NCBI GenBank assembly: GCA_003242425.1
Contig: QGUL01000007.1
Span: forward strand, 1 to 14,521
Origin: Pseudomonadota bacterium
GTDB lineage: Bacteria > Pseudomonadota > Gammaproteobacteria > Burkholderiales > SG8-39
Reading direction: 5' to 3'
Length of the DNA stretch: 14,521 nucleotides
A program made the translations under genes and the position numbers. Numbering within the stretch: the stretch's first letter is position 1; each line of letters begins with the position of its first letter. Below are positions 1 to 8,604 of this stretch, piece after piece. The notes under the pieces are model-generated. The model searched no databases. It was not told the origin of the DNA and was given only the letters and a program-made list of their open reading frames with translations.

Positions 1-1
1 G

Positions 2-895
2 ACCGACATGCAGCGGCATGTCAAGGAGTTGAGCTTGGACTGGCTGGTGGAGGAAGCCTACGTGCCGCTCATGCGGTTGCACGCCGGTGTGAGGCGTGCG
101 CTTCCCTTTGCGCTACGGCGGTGGCGCAAAAGTCGTTCGTTGACGACATTCTGTAGAGAGTTTTTGGAGTTGCGCAGGACGCTGCGCGGCGGGTGCTATG
201 ACGCCGTAATCGATTCGCAGGGTTTGTTGAAAAGTGTGATTCCCGCGATGCTTGCGAGGGGGCCGGTGTACGGCTTCGGCCCCGGAACCGTGCGTGAGCC
301 TTTCGTGGCGCGCTTCTACGACCACACGTTCGAATTTCCGCCGGACGTGCACCGCATCTGGCATTACCGGGGGCTGGCCGCGCGGGCTTTCGGTTACGCA
401 CCGGACGAAGCGATCGACTACGGCCTGCGCAAACCGGCGCGTCCGGGATGGATCGAGGCACCGCGCTATGTGGTGTTGCTGCATTCCACGGCGCGCAGCG
501 AAAAGCTGTGGTCGGAGGCGAATTGGATCGAGGCGGGGCGCTGGCTGGCCTCACGCGGGATCGTCTGTGTGCTGCCCTGGGGCAACGACGAGGAGCGTGC
601 CCGGGCCGAGCGGCTGGCGAAGTTCATCCCGGATGCCCAGGTGGCGCCGCAACTGCGGGTGGACGAGGCGGGGGCGCTGCTCGCGCACGCCACGGCCGTG
701 GTCGGGGTCGATACTGGTCTCATGCATCTCGCGGTCGCCTTCGAGGTCCCGGTGGTCGGTATCTACGTCGCCACGCGGCCGCTGCATCACGGTCCCCTGG
801 GGCGCGGGCCGACGGCTTTCCGCGGCGGGATGGGGGAAGCGCCCACCGCCGCCGAAGTGCTGGATGCGCTCGGCGAAGTGGCTGAGCTCGGTTGA
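2..895 (+). CDS. waaC: Lipopolysaccharide heptosyltransferase I, 5'-truncated by window edge
   Basis: Transfers the first L-glycero-D-manno-heptose from ADP-heptose to Kdo2-lipid A on the cytoplasmic face of the inner membrane (GT9 family). The frame is open to the left edge, so the ATG at 8 is internal. About 25-30 N-terminal residues, including the family's SSLGD-type motif, are off the window; 297 codons plus stop remain against a usual 320-330. The text resembles WaaC closely: WLVEEAY near the start, HAGVRRALPFALRRWRKS next, then the ADP-heptose site with LLHSTARSEKLW and, near the C-terminus, GVDTGLMHLAVAFEVPVVG (the conserved D-T-G-L-x-H-L block). The stop TGA (893-895) overlaps the waaA ATG by one base, so the two genes are probably translationally coupled. 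Identification is firm; only the 5' end is unknown. Confidence 0.93.
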   Translation, partial: TDMQRHVKELSLDWLVEEAYVPLMRLHAGVRRALPFALRRWRKSRSLTTFCREFLELRRTLRGGCYDAVIDSQGLLKSVIPAMLARGPVYGFGPGTVREPFVARFYDHTFEFPPDVHRIWHYRGLAARAFGYAPDEAIDYGLRKPARPGWIEAPRYVVLLHSTARSEKLWSEANWIEAGRWLASRGIVCVLPWGNDEERARAERLAKFIPDAQVAPQLRVDEAGALLAHATAVVGVDTGLMHLAVAFEVPVVGIYVATRPLHHGPLGRGPTAFRGGMGEAPTAAEVLDALGEVAELG

Positions 896-2145
896 TGCTG
901 CGCGCGCTCTATAACCTGCTCCTTCATCTGGTCTTGCCGTTCCTGCCGCTGCGGCTGTGGTGGCGCGGGCGGCGCGAGCCCGGCTACCGCGCCGACTGGG
1001 CGCAGCGCTTCGGTCTGCGCTATGCGCCCCGGCCGGAAGGGCCGCTGATCTGGGTGCACGCCGTCTCGCTCGGCGAAACGCGTGCGGCGGCGAGCCTCGT
1101 CCGCGCCTTGCGCGAGCGCTTCCCCGGCCATCGTCTGCTGGTCACTCAGATGACCGCCACCGGCCGCGCTGCGGCGCAGGAGCTGTACGGCGGTTTCGCC
1201 GAAATCGCCTGGCTGCCGTACGACTATCCGTGGGCGATGCGCCGTTTCCTCGCCCATTACCGGCCCGCGCTCGCGGTGCTCATGGAAACCGAGTTGTGGC
1301 CCAATCTGGTCGCGCAATGCCGCCGGCAGGGCGTGCCCGTCGCGCTGGTGAACGCCCGTCTCTCGGCGCGTTCGGCGCGGGGCTATGCGCGCCTGGGGCG
1401 CTTCGCGCGGCGGATGTTCGCCGAAGTGACGCGGATCGCCGCGCAGTCGGACGATGACGCGGCGCGTTTTCGCGGCCTGGGCGCGTGCGACGTGCACGTC
1501 ACCGGCAATGTGAAGTTCGACATGACGCCGCCGCCGGATACGCCCGCGCGGGCCGCGGCGCTGCGCGCCTTGTACGGTGAGCGGCCGGTGCTGCTCTTCG
1601 CGAGCACGCGCGAGGGCGAGGAGACGCTCATCCTCGACGCGCTCGATCGTGCGCCGCCGGGAGAGGAGGTGCTCGTCGTCATCGTGCCGCGCCATCCGCA
1701 GCGCTTCGACGAGGTGGCGGCCTTGCTGGCGAAGCGCGGCGCCTACGTGCGCCGCAGCGAATCGCGGCCCGTGCCGGCTGCGTGTCGCTATGTGCTCGGC
1801 GACAGCATGGGCGAGATGGCAGCCTACTATGCCGCATGCGAGGTGGCGTTCATCGGCGGCAGCCTGCTGCCTTACGGCGCGCAGAATCTGATCGAGGCCT
1901 GCGCCGCCGGCGCGCCGGTGCTGATCGGGCCTTCGACTTTCAATTTCGCGCAGGCTGCCGCCGGCGCGATCGAAGCGGGCGCCGCCGTTCAGGTGCGAGA
2001 CGCCGACGAGGCGGTCGGCCAGGCTGCGGCTCTGTTGCGCGACGCCTCGAAGCGGGCGGCGATGCGCGAGGCGGGGCTGCGTTTCACCGCCGCGCACCGC
2101 GGCGCGACCGAGCGCACCCTGGCGCTGCTCGAATCCCTGATCTAG
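895..2145 (+). CDS. waaA: 3-deoxy-D-manno-octulosonic acid (Kdo) transferase
   Basis: Adds Kdo from CMP-Kdo to lipid IVA, the step before WaaC, at the inner membrane (GT30). I chose the ATG at 895 (416 aa) because it forms TGATG with the waaC stop; a TTG at 892 is in frame but less likely. A hydrophobic N-terminal anchor covers roughly residues 4-22. GPLIWVHAVSLGE follows, with the glutamate at residue 61 in the place of the family's catalytic acid. Also visible are LMETELWPN (residues ~130-136), NARLSARS, FASTREGEE, VPRHPQRF and the C-terminal FIGGSLLPYGAQNLIEA, typical of the Kdo-transferase C-domain. Length matches the family (about 420). The stop TAG overlaps the tolC stop on the other strand in the four bases CTAG, leaving no room for a terminator between them. 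Confidence 0.96.
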   Translation: MLRALYNLLLHLVLPFLPLRLWWRGRREPGYRADWAQRFGLRYAPRPEGPLIWVHAVSLGETRAAASLVRALRERFPGHRLLVTQMTATGRAAAQELYGGFAEIAWLPYDYPWAMRRFLAHYRPALAVLMETELWPNLVAQCRRQGVPVALVNARLSARSARGYARLGRFARRMFAEVTRIAAQSDDDAARFRGLGACDVHVTGNVKFDMTPPPDTPARAAALRALYGERPVLLFASTREGEETLILDALDRAPPGEEVLVVIVPRHPQRFDEVAALLAKRGAYVRRSESRPVPAACRYVLGDSMGEMAAYYAACEVAFIGGSLLPYGAQNLIEACAAGAPVLIGPSTFNFAQAAAGAIEAGAAVQVRDADEAVGQAAALLRDASKRAAMREAGLRFTAAHRGATERTLALLESLI

Positions 2146-3554
2146 CGCTGTGGCGCCGCATCCGGCAGGCGCACCGGCCCCGGCTGCGGAGCGGGCGCTT
2201 CCGGTCGGGCGGTGAGAAGCAGCTGGTTCACCGCCCGCACCTGTTCTTCCGACAGCGCCCCCGCGGCCGCGCCCAGCCGCAGGCCGTTGAGGATGGTGTC
2301 GTAGCGGGCGCGGGCGAGATCGCGCTTGGTCTGGAAGACCTGCTGCTGCGCGTTCAGCACGTCGATGTTGATCCGCACGCCGACTTCGTAGCCGACGCGG
2401 TTGGACTCCAGGGCGGTTTCGCTCGAGACCAGCGCCTGCTCAAGCGCCTGCACCTGGGCACGCCCGTTGGTGACGTTCAGGAAGGCCTGACGGGCGCTGA
2501 ATTCCGCGGCGCGCCGCGCCGCTTCGAGATTGTTGCGCGCCGCCTCGCGCAACGCGACTGCCTCGCGTGTGCGCGAGGACACCGAACCGCCCTCGAACAG
2601 GGGCACGTTGAGCTGCAGGCCGATGACGGCCGCGTTGGTGTTCTGGCGCTGCGCCGTGGGGCTGGCCAGTCCGCCGCCGAGCGAGGTGCTGTCCTGATAG
2701 CTCGCGACGGCGTCCAGGGTCGGATAATGCCCGGCACGCTGCACCTCGACCTGGCGCGCGGCGATTTCATAGGCGGCCTGGTTCGCCAGCACGCCGAAGT
2801 TGCCGGCAAGTGCGGCCTCCACCCAGGCGTTCATGTCGGCGGGCTCGGGCGGCGCGAGTTGCAGATCGGGGCGCAACGGCGCGAGGCGGTCCGGCACCAC
2901 GCCGATGATCCGTTCCAGGTTGCGGCGCGTGACTTCCACTTCGTTGACGGCGGCCAGTTCCTGGGCGGTGGCGAGGTCGTAGCGTGCCTGCGCCTCGTTG
3001 GTGTCGGTGATGGTCGCGGTGCCGACCTCGAAATTGCGCTTGGCCTGGGCGAGCTGTTCGGCGATGGCGGCCTTGTTGGCACGCACGAACTCGAGGTTGT
3101 CCTGCGCCGCCAGGGCGTTGAAATACGCTTCCGCGACGCGCACGATGAGGTCCTGCGCGGCCTGGCCGAAGCGCGCCTCGGCCTGCTGAACCTGATATTC
3201 CGCCTGGCGGTACTGCATGATGTTCTGCCAGCGGAACAACGGCTGGGTGAGGGTGATGCTCCAGCCGTGGCTGTTGTAGCGCCGGTCGAAGCCCTGCGTG
3301 CGGTTGTCGACGTCATTGATGTTGGTGTTGGCCGAACCCGTGATGATCGGCAGCAGCAGCGCGCGACCCTGCGCCAGCGCCTCGCGTCCGGCCTCCAGCT
3401 GCGCGCGGGCGGCGGCGAATTCCGGGTCGTTCTGAAGGGCCAGCCGGTACGCCTCCAACAGATCGATCGCCTGCGCCGGCAGGGCCGCGACGAGCAGCCC
3501 GATCACCGCGCCCCGCCGCAGGGCATTGCTGATCCACGTCGACATCCGCTTCAT
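2142..3554 (-). CDS. tolC: TolC-family outer membrane efflux protein
   Basis: Trimeric outer-membrane channel of type I secretion and RND/MFS tripartite efflux systems. The 470-aa product starts with a Sec signal peptide of about 29 residues (basic MKRMSTWISNALRR, hydrophobic AVIGLLVAALP, cleavage after AQA). Two OEP repeats follow, roughly 35-225 and 245-435. The first opens with LLEAYRLALQNDPEFAAARAQ and the second contains VGLQLNVPLFEGG-like text (IGLQLNVPLFEGGSVSSRTR), both hallmarks of TolC/PrtF-type proteins. A proline/alanine-rich tail ends the protein. The start at 3554 has a good ribosome site, AAAGGGAG, about 6 nt upstream. It is last in a minus-strand cluster behind the methyltransferase and the small rhodanese, 54 nt after the latter. 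It converges on waaA with overlapping stops. No dedicated inner-membrane pump is in view, so the partner is unknown. Confidence 0.94.
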   Translation of the reverse strand: MKRMSTWISNALRRGAVIGLLVAALPAQAIDLLEAYRLALQNDPEFAAARAQLEAGREALAQGRALLLPIITGSANTNINDVDNRTQGFDRRYNSHGWSITLTQPLFRWQNIMQYRQAEYQVQQAEARFGQAAQDLIVRVAEAYFNALAAQDNLEFVRANKAAIAEQLAQAKRNFEVGTATITDTNEAQARYDLATAQELAAVNEVEVTRRNLERIIGVVPDRLAPLRPDLQLAPPEPADMNAWVEAALAGNFGVLANQAAYEIAARQVEVQRAGHYPTLDAVASYQDSTSLGGGLASPTAQRQNTNAAVIGLQLNVPLFEGGSVSSRTREAVALREAARNNLEAARRAAEFSARQAFLNVTNGRAQVQALEQALVSSETALESNRVGYEVGVRINIDVLNAQQQVFQTKRDLARARYDTILNGLRLGAAAGALSEEQVRAVNQLLLTARPEAPAPQPGPVRLPDAAPQR

Positions 3555-3608
3555 GGCACTCCCTTTGGTCGTTGTTTGCGCGGGCCGACGCCCGTCCCTT
3601 TGGCGGAT

Positions 3609-3932
3609 TCAGTAGGTCGCCATGGTAGGGTCTACTTCGCGTGCCCAGGCATCCACGCCGCCGCTGAGGTTGTAAACATTGGTGAAGCCGTTCTGCACCA
3701 GGAAGGAAGCGACCTGCATGCTGCGCCCGCCGTGATGGCAGACCACGACGATATCGCGCTCAGGATCGAGTTCCTGATGGCGGCCGGGAATGCTGTTCAT
3801 GGGGATGCGCACGCTGTCGGGCAGGCTGCAGATCTCCAGTTCCCAGTCTTCGCGCACATCCAGCACGACGGGTGATTCGCGGTTCGGGTCCGAGAGCCAG
3901 TCGTGCAGCTGTTTGGGAGTGATCTGGCGCAT
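3609..3932 (-). CDS. Single-domain rhodanese-like sulfurtransferase (GlpE/PspE size)
   Basis: A 107-aa protein consisting of one rhodanese domain: ITPKQLHDWL, then VVLDVREDWELEICSLPDSVRIPM (the conserved D-V-R-E and the I-P-M strand), then the active-site loop VVVCHHGGRSMQVASFL with the sulfur-carrying cysteine at residue 65, and FTNVYNLSGGVDAWAREVDP. The loop CHHGGRS is of the six-residue thiosulfate or persulfide-sulfurtransferase type. No signal peptide, so cytoplasmic. Its ATG overlaps the stop of the methyltransferase gene by one base (TGATG on the minus strand), and tolC follows 54 nt downstream, so the three are probably one transcript. The methyltransferase-rhodanese-tolC order is, from memory, common in betaproteobacteria. 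The physiological sulfur donor and acceptor cannot be read from sequence. Confidence 0.93.
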   Translation of the reverse strand: MRQITPKQLHDWLSDPNRESPVVLDVREDWELEICSLPDSVRIPMNSIPGRHQELDPERDIVVVCHHGGRSMQVASFLVQNGFTNVYNLSGGVDAWAREVDPTMATY

Positions 3933-4585
3933 CAGAACTCGAACCGCGCCGGTTGCGGAGCGTTCTTAAGAGGCGCCACGCAGGTTTCGAACAACCCGAT
4001 CGTGTTGTAGCTGCCGGGACCGGTGCAGGTGATGAGCTGGGCTTGCATCACCGGCTCCTCGCCGACGATGGCGAACAGTCGCCCGCCCACCTTCAGTTGC
4101 GCCAGCAGCTCGTCGGCGAGCACCGGCGTCGAGCCGCCCAGAACGATGACGTCGTAGGGGGCGTGCTTGCTCCAGCCGCGCGCCCCGTCGCCCTGTTCGA
4201 GGGTGACGTTGTCGACGCCGGCCCGGCGCAGGTTCGCCTCGCCGAACGCCAGCAGCGTGGGGGAGATCTCCACGCTGTAGACGTGCTGGGCGCGATGCGC
4301 TAGCAGCGCGGTGAGATAGCCGCTACCCGTTCCCACTTCGAGTACGCGGTCGGTCCGCTTCGGCGCCACTTCCTGCAGGATGCGCGCCTCGACCTTGGGC
4401 TGCAGCATCCGCTCGCCCTCGCCGATCGGGATCTCGAGATCGGAGAACGCCAGCGATTTGTAGGCTTCCGGCACGAACTCCTCGCGCCGGACCACGTACA
4501 GCAGATCGAGCACCGACTGATCCAGCACTTCCCAGGGCCGGATCTGCTGCTCGACCATGTTGAAACGGGCTTGCTCGATGTTCAT
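3932..4585 (-). CDS. PCMT-family SAM-dependent methyltransferase (protein-L-isoaspartate O-methyltransferase-like)
   Basis: A 217-aa cytosolic Rossmann methyltransferase. MNIEQARFNMVEQQIRPWEV at the N-terminus and VRREEFVPEAYKSLAFSDLEIPIGEG match the PCMT fold. Motif I, VLEVGTGSGY (residues 81-90), binds S-adenosylmethionine; VYSVEISPTLL and YDVIVLGGSTP are motifs further along. Canonical isoaspartate repair enzymes carry a serine in an I-S-Q-P segment just before motif I. Here the equivalent reads RMLQPKVEARIL, without that serine, so the name 'isoaspartate methyltransferase' should be treated as a family label and the substrate as unknown. First gene of the minus-strand cluster; a TAAAAT -10-like box lies at 4619-4624. 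No strong Shine-Dalgarno precedes the ATG. Confidence 0.9.
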   Translation of the reverse strand: MNIEQARFNMVEQQIRPWEVLDQSVLDLLYVVRREEFVPEAYKSLAFSDLEIPIGEGERMLQPKVEARILQEVAPKRTDRVLEVGTGSGYLTALLAHRAQHVYSVEISPTLLAFGEANLRRAGVDNVTLEQGDGARGWSKHAPYDVIVLGGSTPVLADELLAQLKVGGRLFAIVGEEPVMQAQLITCTGPGSYNTIGLFETCVAPLKNAPQPARFEF

Positions 4586-4618
4586 TTTGCTTTTCGTTAG
4601 CAGGGCAAAATGCGGGCG

Positions 4619-4624
4619 ATTTTA
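4619..4624 (-). promoter_or_regulatory. Candidate -10 box for the methyltransferase-rhodanese-tolC cluster
   Basis: On the minus strand the sequence reads GCTAAAAT, giving TAAAAT (5 of 6 to TATAAT) 34 nt before the ATG at 4585. I see no good -35 at 16-18 nt upstream, so this is only a candidate. Confidence 0.35.
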
Positions 4625-4698
4625 GCATCCGGGCGAGACGCGGGGACGTACCGGCGATCCGCGAAGCGGATCCGGGCGGAAACCCTAGCGGCCCGTCA

Positions 4699-4727
4699 TT
4701 GATGCGCCGGGCGTTTTGGGGTACCGT
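4699..4727 (+). promoter_or_regulatory. Candidate sigma-70 promoter for thiC
   Basis: TTGATG (4699-4704), 17-nt spacer, TACCGT (4722-4727). The -35 is fair and the -10 poor. The predicted start point, about 4734, falls just before the riboswitch P1 stem, which is what makes it credible. Confidence 0.35.
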
Positions 4728-4735
4728 CCGGCTTA

Positions 4736-6795
<2,060 letters not shown>

Positions 6796-6812
6796 GCGCC
6801 GCGACCGGACCG

Positions 6813-6848
6813 AAGCCATGCCGGCTCATGCCGGCATGGCTTTTTTTT
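6813..6848 (+). terminator. Intrinsic terminator after thiC
   Basis: Perfect 12-bp stem AAGCCATGCCGG (6813-6824) with CCGGCATGGCTT (6831-6842), 6-nt loop CTCATG, followed directly by a run of eight T (6841-6848). It begins 17 nt after the thiC stop and is a textbook rho-independent terminator. Confidence 0.95.
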
Positions 6849-6907
6849 CGTCGCGCGATGCCGCCGCCCGGTTCGGTGCCGCTTCCGCCATTGCGGCGCC
6901 ATCGCGC

Positions 6908-6925
6908 TGACACAATCGGGTGTCA
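6908..6925. repeat. 18-bp inverted repeat upstream of uppP region
   Basis: TGACAC (6908-6913), AATCGG spacer, GTGTCA (6920-6925): a perfect 6-bp dyad with a 6-bp gap. It lies 20 bp upstream of the promoter candidate at 6946-6974, so it could be an operator half-site pair. No T-run follows, so it is not a terminator. Confidence 0.4.
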
Positions 6926-6945
6926 GCATTCCGTCGTCACAAAGG

Positions 6946-6974
6946 TTCACAGCACGCGGGCACGTCTTTATCTA
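6946..6974 (+). promoter_or_regulatory. Candidate sigma-70 promoter upstream of uppP
   Basis: TTCACA (6946-6951; 5 of 6 to consensus), exact 17-nt spacer, TATCTA (6969-6974; 3 of 6). A start point near 6981 would transcribe the small ORF and could read on into uppP. The stretch between the thiC terminator and uppP (6849-7253) otherwise holds only the dyad at 6908 and this ORF. Confidence 0.35.
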
Positions 6975-7011
6975 GATTCAGGGCGTGCGAGCGATTGCGA
7001 CCGGTCCGGCC

Positions 7012-7188
7012 ATGGCTTTACTCGACGACGATGCCTGCCCCTTCGACTGGGCGGAATACAACCTTCCTGCGGAACTGCTCACGCAGTCGGGCATGGTGCT
7101 CGGCGCGTTCGCGGCCTCGGAGCTCGCCTCCAATTCCCCGCCGCCCGTCTTGCCGCCGCAGCACGACGGTACCGCCGGCGCAATCTGA
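7012..7188 (+). CDS. Possible small hypothetical protein (58 aa)
   Basis: I do not recognise this product. From the ATG at 7012 it reads MALLDDDACPFDW, then an acidic/neutral stretch with AELLTQSGMVLGAFAASELA and a proline-rich end PPPVLPP. A GTG at 6985 in the same frame would give 67 aa. In favour: the third codon positions are G/C-rich, as in the neighbouring genes, and a promoter candidate lies just upstream. Against: there is no Shine-Dalgarno, no recognisable domain, and in this GC-rich genome short open frames are common. It ends 65 nt before uppP on the same strand. If real, it would probably be a cytosolic small protein. It may equally be an untranslated leader. Confidence 0.3.
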   Translation: MALLDDDACPFDWAEYNLPAELLTQSGMVLGAFAASELASNSPPPVLPPQHDGTAGAI

Positions 7189-7240
7189 AACCGGCTTCCC
7201 TGCTCCCTCTTTGAATACCGGCGCAGCCGGGCGCGGCCTG

Positions 7241-7246
7241 TAGAAT
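7241..7246 (+). promoter_or_regulatory. TAGAAT -10-like box abutting the uppP start
   Basis: TAGAAT (5 of 6 to TATAAT) ends 7 nt before the uppP ATG at 7254, so initiation at the usual distance would begin at or next to the start codon. There is no convincing -35 at 17 nt and no Shine-Dalgarno between box and ATG. Confidence 0.4.
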
Positions 7247-7253
7247 CGCGCCC

Positions 7254-8084
7254 ATGGATGTCCTGCTGTTCCTGAAAGCCGTCGTGCTCGGCGTGGTGGA
7301 AGGCCTGACCGAGTTCCTGCCCGTTTCCAGCACCGGCCATCTCATCGTCGTCGGCGACCTGATCGATTTCCTCGGCCAGCCGCTGCGCAGCGTCTTCCAG
7401 GTCGCGATACAGCTCGGGGCGATCCTGGCCGTCTGCTGGCTCTATCGCGTGCGGTTGTGGCGGGTGGCGGTGGGACTGCCGCACGATCCCGTTGCGCAGC
7501 GCTTCACCTTCAACCTGCTCATTGCCTTCCTGCCGGCGATGGTGCTCGGCCTGCTGTTCTACAAGCTCATCAAAGGCGTGCTGTTCGCCCCGGTACCGGT
7601 GGCGATCGCACTGGTAGCGGGCGGCCTAGTCATCCTGTGGGCGGAGAAACGCCGCCACACCGTGCGCGTGCAGGAGGTGGATCAGATGACGGCGCGCGAT
7701 GCGCTGCTCGTGGGGCTTTGCCAATGTTTCGCCCTAGTGCCCGGTACCTCGCGTTCGGGCGCGACCATCATCGGCGGCCTGTTCGTCGGGCTGTCCCGCA
7801 AGGCGGCGACGGAATTCTCCTTCTTCCTCGCCATCCCGACCATGCTGGCGGCGACGGTCTACGACGTCTACAAGAACCGCGCGCTGTTTGAATTCGAGTA
7901 TTTCGCGCTGCTTGCCGCGGGTTTCGTCGCGGCCTTCATCGCCGCTTTCTTCACCGTGCGGGCGCTGGTGGCGTTCGTCTCGCGCCACAGCTTCACGCCC
8001 TTCGCGTGGTACCGGATCGCGTTCGGACTGCTCGTGCTGTGGACGGCCTACACCGGCTGGGTGGACTGGTCGGCCGCCCTGTGA
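7254..8084 (+). CDS. uppP: Undecaprenyl-diphosphate phosphatase (BacA/UppP family)
   Basis: Integral membrane enzyme that dephosphorylates undecaprenyl diphosphate, recycling the lipid carrier for peptidoglycan and LPS O-chain; overproduction is linked to bacitracin resistance. The 276-aa product is hydrophobic throughout, with about seven or eight membrane segments. Both catalytic signatures are intact. [14 protein letters not shown] occupies residues 16-29, with Glu16, Glu20, Ser26 and His29. [13 protein letters not shown] starts at residue 163, with Arg167 in the place of the essential arginine. Length fits the family (265-280). The ATG at 7254 is preceded by TAGAAT rather than a ribosome site, suggesting a very short or absent leader. 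It converges on cynS with only 19 bp between stop codons. Confidence 0.97.
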   Translation: MDVLLFLKAVVLGVVEGLTEFLPVSSTGHLIVVGDLIDFLGQPLRSVFQVAIQLGAILAVCWLYRVRLWRVAVGLPHDPVAQRFTFNLLIAFLPAMVLGLLFYKLIKGVLFAPVPVAIALVAGGLVILWAEKRRHTVRVQEVDQMTARDALLVGLCQCFALVPGTSRSGATIIGGLFVGLSRKAATEFSFFLAIPTMLAATVYDVYKNRALFEFEYFALLAAGFVAAFIAAFFTVRALVAFVSRHSFTPFAWYRIAFGLLVLWTAYTGWVDWSAAL

Positions 8085-8096
8085 GCGGCCGACCGG
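8066..8096. terminator. Hairpin between convergent uppP and cynS
   Basis: GGTCGGCCGC (8068-8077) pairs perfectly with GCGGCCGACC (8085-8094), 7-nt loop; a further U-G and C-G pair extend it to 8066/8096. The uppP stop codon sits in the loop. No T-run on either side, so it is a candidate bidirectional barrier rather than a classical terminator. Confidence 0.5.
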
Positions 8097-8103
8097 CGCG
8101 GTC

Positions 8104-8592
8104 TCAGTAGACCTTGTAGGGCAGGTACTTCCCGCTCATCACGATCTTCACGCGGTCGCCCTTCGGGTCGGGTTCGCGGGAAAGCTCCATCTTGAAGTCG
8201 ATGGCGCTCATGATGCCGTCGCCGAACTCTTCGTGGATCAGCTCCTTGAAGGTCGTGCCGTACACGTTCACCAGTTCGTAGAAGCGGTAGATCAGCGGAT
8301 CGGTCGGCACGGCCGTGGGCAGCGAACCCTTGTAGGGCACGACCTGCAGCAGGTCGACGGCCTCCTGCGGCAGATCGAGCAGCTTGCCTACGGCTTCGGC
8401 CTGCTCGGCCGTCATCTGCATCTGCCCGAGGCAGGCGGCCGTCGTCCATTCCTTGCTCTGACCCACGGCCTCGGCGATCTGTGCCCAGGTCAGTTTGCGC
8501 TTGATCTTGGCGGCGACGATCATCTCCGTGACGTCTTCGCGCTTCAGCGGCCGCACGTAGGTGGCGGCGAACAGATGGTCTTCGCGTTGCAT
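8104..8592 (-). CDS. cynS: Cyanate hydratase (cyanase)
   Basis: Catalyses bicarbonate-dependent breakdown of cyanate to carbamate, which decays to ammonia and CO2; cytosolic homodecamer in the known family. The product is 162 aa (E. coli 156). The N-terminal helical part (about 15-85) contains IKRKLTWAQIAEAVGQSKEW, and the C-terminal catalytic part DPLIYRFYELVNVYGTTFKELIHE and FGDGIMSAIDF, ending in GKYLPYK. The three catalytic residues are present at Arg103, Glu106 and Ser129, exactly +7 from the E. coli Arg96/Glu99/Ser122 set. AAGGAGAT lies 6 nt before the ATG and overlaps the stop codon of the ATPase gene, 12 nt upstream, so it is the last gene of the transporter operon. No cynT-type carbonic anhydrase or CynR regulator is in the window. 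Confidence 0.97.
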   Translation of the reverse strand: MQREDHLFAATYVRPLKREDVTEMIVAAKIKRKLTWAQIAEAVGQSKEWTTAACLGQMQMTAEQAEAVGKLLDLPQEAVDLLQVVPYKGSLPTAVPTDPLIYRFYELVNVYGTTFKELIHEEFGDGIMSAIDFKMELSREPDPKGDRVKIVMSGKYLPYKVY

Positions 8593-8604
8593 GACGATCT
8601 CCTT

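Noticed and set aside
787..2097. 436-codon frame antisense to waaA
   Set aside because: Shadow of waaA; low-complexity Arg/His/Gln-rich text.
1782..3875. 697-codon plus-strand frame across the waaA end, tolC and the small rhodanese
   Set aside because: It overlaps three clearly identified genes, has a biased Arg/Gly/Val composition and no recognisable motif.
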